Origin: Oasisia sp. SBJ-2009
Taxonomy: Eukaryota > Annelida > Polychaeta > Sabellida > Siboglinidae
Direction: 5' to 3'
DNA: 64,000 nucleotides
NCBI GenBank assembly: GCA_964017155.1
Contig: OZ024857.1
Coordinates: forward strand, 41,818,716 to 41,882,715
Part shown: in pieces, positions 28,601 through 40,600 of the stretch
Numbering within the stretch: position 1 is the first letter of the stretch
Layout: every line of letters begins with the position of its first letter
Program-made: the position numbers and the translations under genes
The notes under the pieces: model-generated
What the model was told of the DNA's origin: nothing
What the model saw: the letters and a program-made list of their open reading frames with translations, nothing else
Databases searched by the model: none

Positions 28601-31600
28601 ATTTTTATATGTGCTTTAGCTGATTAATCTGGTGACAGCACCAATAAATGGTCAACATTAATCAATTTGTCTCTCAATCTATGTCTCTCTGCCTGTTACT
28701 GTGTCTGTCCACCTGTCTGTCTGTCCACTGTAAGCACCCACTGACCGTGTTGACCGCTGGCAGGTTGGTCAAGTACCAGTGGAAGACACAACGGCTGAGA
28801 TCCCGAACCTGACGGAAGGCAAGGAGTACGAGTTCCGCGTGGTGCCTGTCAACGAGGCTGGGGAGGGAGAGGCGTCTGAGGCCACCACTCCCATCATCTG
28901 CAAGGCCCGGAGAGGTGGGCTGTCTACCCCTATGTAGAAGAAGACGAATGTTTTATTATTCAACCATTATTTTAGACAATACACACATACAACACATCCA
29001 TGTCAAACAACTCAAAACAATACAAATAAAAAAATCACAGCAAACATGGTAATAATGTATATATTTAAGGAAAGGAGGAAAATTCATCCTTGAGCAAAAT
29101 CCGTTGTTAAGCAATTTGTTTCTTCAAAATGCAAATATCCATTGTCATATTACTGAGGACACTATTTCCATGACACACCAGTGACAATGTCGCACTGGTG
29201 CATCATGATGTTGAGTTTTCAGCTATTCGCGATTACTGTTAAGGATCAAAATTTCTTTTTAAAGTGTAGAATTGAGTTTAAGAGCCCTTTATAACATTGG
29301 TAAGAAAATGGGTAGATTGTATAGAGAGATTAATAGGGAGTGTGAGAGGAGTGGGCAAAGAAAGTGAAAGAGAGGAAGTGGAGATGGTTAGTTGAGACAC
29401 CAGTACAAGAACAATGAGCAAAATTAAATCTAAAGATGAAACCGAGTACCCGTATCGAGGCCAGGTCTTTCCAGGCACGAAAAAGTTGAACAACTTATTA
29501 TTTGTGCATATATACAGTTTTTAAACCGAAATAAAAGTGTTCATTGACATTGATGATCATATGTACGTGTGTCCAGTGAAACCAAGGATTGAGAGAGACA
29601 GCGTGCCCAAGATCACGAAACTCAAGGTTGGCCAGTCGTTCACGCTGAGTGTGAAGTTCCGTGGAGAGCCTGCTCCCTCTCCTGTGTGGACGGTCAAGGA
29701 CAAGGTACTGTGTCCATATCATGTCATCTACACTTTCACTTTCACTTTGCAGTAAATGGCAACGTAATGTTATCTTCACTTTGAAATGAATTGTGTTAAT
29801 GTCAGTTTCTGTTAAATGTACGACACTAATGTTATATGCATTTTCAGTAGTATGCAAATAACATTAGATGATGCTGTAGTGTCTTTACACTTTCATTTTT
29901 CAATAGGTAACACTGCATATTGTTACATACATTGTTACTTTGTAATGTTCGAAACAGTGTAATATTACATATACAATTTGTAATATACAATATATGTGTC
30001 TGGTGTCATATTACCTATAATTTCTGTGTGCAATAAGTGGCATTGTAATGTTATCCACACTGACATTTACAATAATTTATATAATTTAATATCTACACTA
30101 TCACTTCACTGAAATGTTGAGGCAGCATTGTAATGATAATCTTATGGGAGTGGAGCATATCCGAAAAGCATACAGTTGTTTGGATGAATCGGAGAAACAA
30201 CCATACGTATATATTCAGTACATATGTACTGCATATGGCAATGAGTGTTTCAGTACTACAGCTGACAGGGAAACTTTGTAATAAACAAAAACCCAAGTTA
30301 ACTCTGACTCCTTTGCAGATTGCACATTTTTATTTAATTTTGTTAACGTATCTTCAAATGACAGTGGTAACAGTTTCGAATGACAACAACTAGTTATGAT
30401 GCATCAGTGGCAATAAATGGCTTAAATGAGTGATAGAGCAAAGTTGATGGTTGAGACGTATTGCAGCCGACACAGCCCATAATGCAACAGGAGAACGTAT
30501 CGTTGTTGATGGAGGAAGTCTTGCCAGAGGTGGGGTATCTCGTAGCTCCCACTGCCTCCTCTACGTGATGTAGACTGTCTCCTGTAGACCTCTCACTCGT
30601 CCTGCCTCGTCTCTGTAGCCCCACTCTTGCTTCCTCAGCAGCTCTGTACCTAGTAACTACTACTACCTGCGATCTAGTCATGATGTGCTGTCTACACATT
30701 ACAGTTGGTCTCTTCAGAGTAATATTTGTGTTTCTGCCTACTCGATCGACCCTGTTAAAAGTAGTTTTTTATAACATGGCAAGGTAAATAATTTTATATT
30801 TGTGACTGACCCTTTATAAATCCAGGTGCAAGTTATGCATGAATCAGGCCCAGTCGAAATCCCTGAATTGTTTTTTCTTATATTGGTTTGAAGAAATTGT
30901 AGGTGACATCTTTGCAACAGTTACCAATGAAAACCTCCCTGCATCCAGAAAATTTAAAAATTTAAATCTATGTTGCCTACGTACACAAAGATGCAAATGC
31001 ATTTATTATGAAACACATATGTTATTCTGAAGTTATAGGTGGAATATACAGATAGCACTAGCCAGTTGCTTCTTATATCATTTACTCGAAGCAGTAACAT
31101 GATATACAGATGCCTTATTGTGTAGCTTTAGTTTGACAGAAGACACCAACCCATCGATTCTTATATCATTTACTGGAAGCAGTAATATGATATAAAGATG
31201 CCTCATTTTGTAGCTTTAGTTTGGCATAAGATACCAGCCCATCAATTCTTCTTATATCATTTACTGGAAGCAGTAAAATGATATAAAGATGCCTCATCGT
31301 GTAGCTTTAGTTTGACAGAAGACATCAACCCATCAATACTCAATTCTATGTACATTTTACTGTAATGTGTGTACGCGCCTATGAACGGGCTGGTCCCGGA
31401 GATATGGCGCTTTATAAATGCTTGTAATAATAATAATAATACTTATATCATTTACTGGAAACAGTAATATGATATAAAGATGCCTCATTTTGTAGCTTTA
31501 GTTTGGCATAATATACCAGCCCATCAATTCTTCTTATATCATTTACTGGAAACAGTGAAATGATATAAAGATGCCTCATTGTGTAGCTTTTGAGTGACGG

Positions 31601-34600
31601 AAGATGCTAGCCCATTGATTCTGCTTATATCATTGACTGGAATCAGTCCAATGACACACAGATGCCGTGTTGTGTAGTATTACTTTGACAGAAGGCACTA
31701 TATAGCTTGTTGGTTCTGCTTATCATTTAAGGGAACTATTGAATGATACATGCATTGTACAGTATATGACATATCTGGGTATGTGCATGCATGGGCACTT
31801 GTCACAACAATTGCCCTCGACAACTGAAGTTGCTGTCATTAAGGTCGAACAGTATCTATGATAGTTGGATTCAAACTTAGCCACGTGCACTCACATGCAC
31901 ACAGGTTTGCTAACTAATTTTATATTAATACTATGTATGACATAGTATTTAATTGTACTACTGGTATTAGTGTGTGCTGTTGGCTTTCTGTGAACTATTC
32001 AAAGATAGTAAGACCTTTTTGAGAGAAGTCACGAATGTTTGACACGTAAGTCTTCAGTGTTCACCTGGATGAAGTGATGGGTGAGGTGGCAGGAGAGGCT
32101 GACCAACACCAAATGTGAGATGCGCACTATGTCGGTCCAGGGGCATGGCCACTTTGAATTATTTTTAAAGCTACCTTCAAAATGGTTCATTCTGAAGAGT
32201 CTTTTAACCTATTCCCTGGGAAATATCGAGGAAACAAAAGCATAACTACAAGGTAGCAACATGCTTATAGCAATAAATAGCCATGAAGCAGCAATTCTGG
32301 CATATTTTTAGTGAGGTGGCTTAGTAAAACAGCGAGGTGAGTTAACTGTGTGTAGATATAGTGCGTTGATGAAATGTGTTAGCCTTGAAGTTGGAGTTAC
32401 ATTAGCAAAGAAGCAAAGTAGACTAGATATTAGAAAATTTTCATTTTCACAAAGAACAGTAAACGAATGGAACAGATTATCAGCTGATTGTGTTGGTGCT
32501 AGTAGTGTTAATATGTTTAAAATAAAATCGACATATACCTAAGACGGGCAGGGTATACTTAGATAGATAGGTTGGACTCTTGATAAGCCAAATGGCTTCC
32601 TTGTCCACCTGCCATCTAGAGTTAAATCTCTAGGTGGCAATCTTGTTAAATCTTGACATAAGCTGTGTAGTGCTGTGTTGACACGCAGTGACAGTGTTGT
32701 CAGTATTGTCCCCTGTTGCAGGAGATCACCCCGGGGGAGGACGTGGTCATCACCAACCCCACCTACGAGTCCACTCTCAAGTACAACGTGGGCAAGCGAC
32801 GTGACACGGCCATCTACACCGTCACCGTCACCAACGAGTTCGGCTCAGACTCGGCCGATATGGAGGTTGTCGTCATGGGTGAGTTCTTCCTCGTAGTCAC
32901 TTATACATACCACAGAAGAACCACCCTATTACTAGGCAAAAGTGACCTGATTAGCCAGGTGACTTTATTAGCAGGACTAATTTTCTGTAGTATATATAGA
33001 ACAAATTTAAGATCATCCTGTGGTGCCTTAATTGATAGGTGGCTATATTATTGAGGTGTTTGTAAAGTGACTAGTGTACCACCCCTCTTTTTCTTTCCTT
33101 TGGGTTTGGGAATATATCACTTTATTTTGTCCTCTGTACCATATAAGACTGCGACACTATTTTGATAAAATCTTATTTATTTTGTCATCGTTGACAAAGT
33201 ACAAATTTGTTGTCAGTAGCCATTTTCAATGACAGTGCTAATGACAAGAACATAGCCTCCTAAGATGCAACTTTCTCATCAAAAAGATGTGAAGGTTGTG
33301 TAAATTATCACAATTTCATTTGTTTTATGAACCACCATAAAATAGTGTTTGTTACTGTGAACAACTACTTGGTGACAGTGTGTCTAACCCTATGTGGTTC
33401 ATGTTTGTAGGCCCACCATCGAGACCCGAGGGACCTTTGAAGGTGTCAGAAGTCACCAAGGACAGTGCCAAGTTGTCATGGAACAAGCCAAAAGATGACG
33501 GAGGACTTGATCTCAGGTAAGTCTGCTTTGGTCTAATAAAACAGTCGGCATAACATTTCTAAATGAAAGAATAAACGTTGTTATGTGTGGGAATTAATAG
33601 AGAAGTTAAATTTACCAGAAATGAGGGTAATATTAATGAAGTAAGTAATTAAAACTGTATATTAATTATTGCTAAAATTAAGCATACTTTTCAAAAACAC
33701 AATGTTTTTAATTTGGCTATGTGAAAAACTAACATCCTTATATTTAGTATATTATTAGTTCTTGATTGTTTGTTGAGGAAAATGAAAGATGCAATTAAAG
33801 GGTACACACCTCTGCGCTTTGTTATGGCAGATGACATATTTTCAAATCACCCCTGTCGTCTGGAGTGATGGTTACCATTGTCATTTTCTTCATCTTTTCT
33901 TTCTTCGCTTTTCTCTCACTACTCTATCATCATTCTCCAACTCCTTCTATATTTTGCTGTTGTTCTCCATTCTTTTCCCACTCTCCTGGTCTCTCTTAAT
34001 GCAATTGTCCCATCACTCCCATCACATTCCCAGTCTTCGATCATCACCTCCTTTTTCCCTCCACTTTTTGGGCATCTGATCTTTGCCAGTTTTTCATCCT
34101 GTGATGATGTAATCTATTCCCAGGGCCTACACCGTGGAGAAACTCAACCCGAAGACAGGCAACTGGGAGAGCGTGTCAAGCTTTGTGCCGAAGGACGCGA
34201 CAGAGTTTGTGGTGCCCAAGCTGAAGGAGGGACTCGAGTACAAGTTCCGCGTGATGGCTGAGAATGCACAGGGTCTCAGCGAACCCCTGGAGACAGAGCG
34301 GGGTGTTGTCGCCAAGAACCCCTTCGGTAGGGTGCTCTTCCAGTTTGATTATGGCTTTATATGGGGTTAATTTGTGTGTAAATTTAATAGCATGTGAGGT
34401 GTGTGGGTGGTTTATAATGTGTATGTTTATATAGAATGTAACAGAATTTTATATGTTCTTGGAAAAGCATGTGAACATAAAACCTGGATATTGACACTAG
34501 CATACATTTTATGGGATGTAAGAGATTATATTTGTAAGATTTATCCATTTTATATCATGATGGGAAAATTATTATATTGTAATTATTGCTGTGTTTGCAT

Positions 34601-37600
34601 AATGTTGTAAATATTCTTCTCAATGTGTGTGTGTGCATGCATGCGTGTCTGTGTTCATAAATGTGACATTTTATGTGTTTATTGTTGTATACAATGAAGA
34701 CATGACTGTAAGTTGAAGTTACAGGTTTAAGCTTAGTATTCTGTTTATCCTTTTATATTTAATAATTATTTATCAACGTTTTACAAGATTACGAACAAGC
34801 TAGACAGACCATGATAATGTTATTTGTGTATAGACATTACAGACTCTTACACGTGTTGTTTGTGTACAGACAAGCCGGACCGTCCCACCATGCCCGAGGT
34901 AGTGGACAGTGACCGAGACTTCATCACCATCGGCTGGTCGCCACCCAGGAGGGACGGAGGAGCTCCCATCACGGGATACAACGTGGAGAGGAAGGATCCG
35001 AGGACAGGCAGATGGAGCAGGATCAACCGCTCTCCCATCCGTGTATGTATTACACAGTCACGGTGTCCGTGGGGGAGTTTTACAACTCTCGGTTGCACGT
35101 ATGGTTTTGACAAACAATGTAAAATATTGTAGCAAGATTCCTTATTACACAACTGAACTGAATCTTCGGTGTGAGTTGAAATTTATTAGTTGTGTCATGA
35201 GGACTCTTGCTTCAGTATATTATTCTCCCAACTTGATGGAAATGTTCATGAAAATATATATGTGTTATATTTAACAACACCTTGTTATGAAACAAGTGTT
35301 GATGACGTCTTTACCTGTACCACCATGACCATGTCCCCCTGTACCGCTATGACCATGTCCCCCTGTACCACCGTGACCATGTCCCCCTGTATCACCGTGA
35401 CCATGTCCCCCTGTACCAGCGTGACCATGTCCCCCTGTACCACCGTGACCATGTCCCCCTGTACCACCGTGACCATGTCCCCCTGTACCACCGTGACCAT
35501 GTCCCCCTGTACCACCGTGACCATGTCCCCCTGTACCACCGTGACCATGTCCCCCTGTACCACCGTGACGATGTCCCCCTGTACCACCGTGACCATGTCC
35601 CCCTGTACCACCGTGACCATGTCCCCCTGTACCACCATGACCATGTCCCCCTGTACCACCGTGTCCCCCTGTACCACCGTGACCGTGTCCCCCTGTACCA
35701 CCGTGACCATGTCCCCCTGTACCACCGTGACCATGTCCCCCTGTACCAGCGTGACCATGTCCCCCTGTACCACCGTGACCATGTCCCCCTGTACCACCGT
35801 GACCATGTCCCCCTGTACCACCGTGACCATGTCCCCCTGTACCACCGTGACCATGTCCCCCTGTACCACCGTGACCATGTCCCCCTGTACCACCGTGACC
35901 GTGTCCCCCTGTACCACCGTGACCGTGTCCCCCTGTACCACCGTGACCGTGTCCCCCTGTACCACCGTGACCGTGTCCCCCTGTACCACCGTGACCGTGT
36001 CCCCCTGTACCACCGTGACCGTGTCCCCCTGTACCACCGTGACCGTGTCCCCCTGTACCACCGTGACCGTGTCCCCCTGTACCACCGTGACCGTGTCCCC
36101 CCTGTACCACCGTGACCGTGTCCCCCTGTACCACCGTGACCGTGTCCCCGTGTACCACCGTGACCGTGTCCCCCTGTACCACCGTGACCGTGTCCCCCTG
36201 TACCACCGTGACCGTGTCCCCCTGTACCACCGTGACCGTGTCCCCCTGTACCACCGTGACCGTGTCCCCCTGTACCACCGTGACCTTGTGCACCTGTACC
36301 ACCGTGACCATGTCCCCCTGTACCACCGTGACCATGTCCCCCTGTACCACCGTGACCATGTCCCCCTGTACCACCGTGACCATGTCCCCCTGTACCACCG
36401 TGACCATGTCCCCCTGTACCACCGTGACCATGTCCCCCTGTACCACCGTGTCCCCCTGTACCGCCATCACCGTGTCCCCCTGTACCGCCATCACCGTGTC
36501 CCCCTGTACCGCCATCACCGTGTCCCCCTGTACCGCCATCACCGTGTCCCCCTGTACCGCCATCACCGTGTCCCCCTGTACCGCCATCACCGTGTCCCCC
36601 TGTACCGCCATCACCGTGTCCCCCTGTACCGCCATCACCGTGTCCCCCCTGTACCGCCATCACCGTGTCCCCCTGTACCGCCATCACCGTGTCCCCCTGT
36701 ACCGCCATCACCATGTCCCCTGCAACGCCGTGACCATATTGTCCCTCTGTGCCGTCATTATCATGTTGTCCCTCTGTACCATAATGACCATGTCCCCCTG
36801 TACTGCTATGACCATGTCCCCCTGTACAACCATGACCATGTCCCCCTGTACTGCCATGATTGTCCCCCTGTACCGCCATGACTCCCCCTTTACCGCCATG
36901 ACTCCCCCTGTACCGCCACGACTCCCCCTGTACTGTCATGACTCCCCCTGTACCGCCATGACTGCCCCCTGTACCGTGCCCTACTGTTGCAGGAGCCTGA
37001 GTACACAGACAGCAAGGTGCAGGCGCTGAAGGAGTACGAGTACCGCGTGACGGCGGAGAACGACGGCGGCGAGTCAGAGCCCAGCGACTGCTCAAAGCCC
37101 ATCAAGGCCAAGCCACTCAAAGGTACCTCCATCTCTCTCCTCTCCCACACCCACACGTCAAGTGGGAGGCTCACCTCAATGTCGTACCTTGACTTTGTTC
37201 TGTTTCCGTCACTGTTAGATCTGGAGTAATTAGATCTCATTCTTATAGAGTGTTGGCTGTTAGGATGTTGAGATAAATAGTTATGGGTAAATTTTTTCAG
37301 AATCAACTACTCTTTTGTTGAATTGTCAGAAGTAATTATTTGGTCAACTGTAGATTGTCTGGTCAATTCACTGTACAATGTACGTTGTTTTCACAGCTGC
37401 GCCGAAGGTGGACTGGGGCAGTCTGTTGAGCCGAGACATCAGTGTGAGGGCGGGAGAACCCATCCTGGTCGACATCCCCATCACTGGCTCACCCACTCCC
37501 ACCGCCGCCTGGAAGAAGAACGACTCCGACCTCGCCCCCTCATCCAGGGTGAGTTTATGGCGGGACACTCCCGGCAAACACAACGTTTTATGTGAACCTA

Positions 37601-40600
37601 GTTCTTACTCTCACACATATCAGCTATGTTCTTGTAATAATTTCCTTTTAGTGGGATTATGTATGTGGACTTAGCTGTGTCTGAGGTGTTAACTGTGTGG
37701 TGTTGACCATTTATGTGGTGTTCATTGTGGCAGGTGTTCACCAGTCTGTGGTGTTGACAAAGATCTTGACCATCTGGTGTTGACAGTGCCTGTGGTGTTA
37801 ACTGTGTGGATGAGGGGTTCTAGTCATGTATGTAGTGTTGACATTGACTGTGGCGTTGACTATGTCTGTAGTGTTTACAATTATGTTTACCAGCTGGTGT
37901 TGCCTGTGATGTTGACTCTGTGTGTGGTGTTGACCATGTGTGTAGTGTTGATTGTGTATGTGGTGTTCATTATGGTGTTGAGCATGTGTCGTATTCACAG
38001 TGGTGTTGACCGTGCGTGCATGAGTGCGTGTGTGCGTGCGTGCGCGCGTGTGTGTCGACCATATTTGTACTATTCATTGTGGTGATCTTACTTACAGTGT
38101 TCATCGTGGTGTTAACCATGTGTGTTTGTGGGGTTGATCATACTTGCAGTGTTCATCGTGGTGTTAACCATGTGTGTTTGGGGTGTTGATCATACTTGCA
38201 GTGTTCATCGTTGTGTTGACCATGTGTGTTTATGGTGTTGATCATACTTGCAGTGTTCATCGTTGTGTTGACTATGTGTGTTTGTGGTGTTGATCATACT
38301 TGCAGTGTTCATCGTTGTGTTGACCATGTGTGTTTGTGGTGTTGATCATACTTGCAGTGTTCACCATGGTGTTGACCATGTGTGTTTGTGGTGTTGATCA
38401 TACTTGCAGTGTTCACCATGGTGTTGACTATGTGTGTTTGTGGTGTTGATCATACTTGCAGTGTTCACCATGGTGTTGACCATGTGTGTTTGTGGTGTTG
38501 ATCATACTTGCAGTGTTCACCATGGTGTTGACCATGTGTGTTTGTGGTGTTGATCATACTTGCAGTGTTCACCATGGTGTTGACTATGTGTGTTTGTGGT
38601 GTTGATCATACTTGCAGTGTTCACCATGGTGTTGACCATGTGTGTTTGTGGTGTTGATCATACTTGCAGTGTTCACCGTGGTGTTGACCATGTGTGTTTG
38701 TGGTGTTGATCATACTTGCAGTGTTCACCATGGTGTTGACCATGTGTGTTTGTGGTGTTGATCATACTTGCAGTGTTCACCATGGTGTTGACCGTGTGTG
38801 TTTGTGGTGTTGATCATACTTGCAGTGTTCACCATGGTGTTGACCGTGTGTGTTTGTGGTGTTGATCATACTTGCAGTGTTCACCATGGTGTTGACCATG
38901 TGTGTTTGTGGTGTTGATCATACTTGCAGTGTTCACCGTGGTGTTGACCGTGTGTGTTTGTGGTGTTGATCATACTTGCAGTGTTCACCATGGTGTTGAC
39001 CATGTGTGTTTGTGGTGTTGATCATACTTGCAGTGTTCACCGTGGTGTTGACCATGTGTGTTTGTGGTGTTGATCATACTTGCAGTGTTCACCATGGTGT
39101 TGACCATGTGTGTTTGTGGTGTTGATCATACTTGCAGTGTTCACCGTGGTGTTGACCATGTGTGTTTGTGGTGTTGATCATACTTGCAGTGTTCACCATG
39201 GTGTTGACCATGTGTGTTTGTGGTGTTGATCATACTTGCAGTGTTCACCGTGGTGTTGACCATGTGTGTTTGTGGTGTTGATCATACTTGCAGTGTTCAC
39301 CATGGTGTTGACCATGTGTGTTTGTGGTGTTGATCATACTTGCAGTATTCACCGTGGTGTTGACCGTGTGTGTTTGTGGTGTTGATCATACTTGCTGTGT
39401 TCACCGTGGTGTTGACCGTGTGTGTTTGTGGTGTTGATCATACTTGCAGTGTTCACCATGGTGTTGACCGTGTGTGTTTGTGGTGTTGATCATACTTGCA
39501 GTGTTCACCATGGTGTTGACCATGTGTGTTTGTGGTGTTGATCATACTTGCAGTGTTCACCGTGGTGTTGACCGTGTGTGTTTGTGGTGTTTCAGGTGGA
39601 ACAGACGAGTGGTGAGGAGAACGCGGTGTTGAGTATCCCGGTGTCGAAGCGCTCAGACACGGGCAAGTATACCATCACACTGAGCAACAAGTTTGGAGAA
39701 GACGCGGGCGACCTCAACATCAATGTTCTAGGTGAGTCTAACATTGTGTGTACAGTCCATGGTAACAGGTGGCACACCTGTCTCTACATAAACACACACT
39801 TGCCTTGGAATTGTCAGTTATACAGTGAGATGAACACATTTTAGTTGCACTGTGCAAGCTGGTTGTTAAATACATGATTTCGTCTTAGTCATTGTAATCT
39901 AAATTCAGACTATTGTCAAGCATGTGTAGCATACCTAGTATAGTTAAGCAATGCAATTTGTGTATAATAAATTATTTCATCTATTCTGTCATAATGTGAA
40001 TGTAAGCTAGTCTACATCTTTCAGTGTTGCTTTTTACAGTATGATCCGTCTTTATTGTGTTTCTCTGAGTAATATTCATGAGTTTATAGCTTTGGGTAGT
40101 AATGATGGTAAGTCTTGTTAGAGACATGTCTCTGTATTGACTTTGTCATCCAATACAGATAAGCCAACTGCACCAGAAGACCTGATAGTGAGTGATGTGT
40201 TCGCTGAGACATGCAAGTTGTCATGGAAACCACCAGCAGATGATGGCGGTGGCGCCATCGCAGGTGAGTGGAATGAACCTTTAAGACATCAACTGCCTAA
40301 ATTTTACTTTCATCGCAAGACTGTTATGTATTCACAATGAGACAGTTGTGTATTTTCTGCAAAACTTGTGTATTTGATCACCATGAGACTGTTGTGTATT
40401 CACTGCGAGACTGTTATGTATTCACTGTGAGACTGTTGTGTATTCACTGCAAGACTGTCATGTATTCACTGCAAGACTGCTGTGTATTCACTGCGAGCCT
40501 GTTGTGTATTCACTGCTAGACTGCCATGTATTCACTGCGAGACTGTTGTGTATTCACTGCGAGACTGCCATGTATTCACTGCGAGCCTGTTGTGTATTCA

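Noticed and set aside
35190..37095. Open frames of 266-567 codons on both strands
   Set aside because: They lie in a 24-bp minisatellite; a unit divisible by three keeps several frames open. No domain, and the array sits in an intron with good splice sites on both sides.
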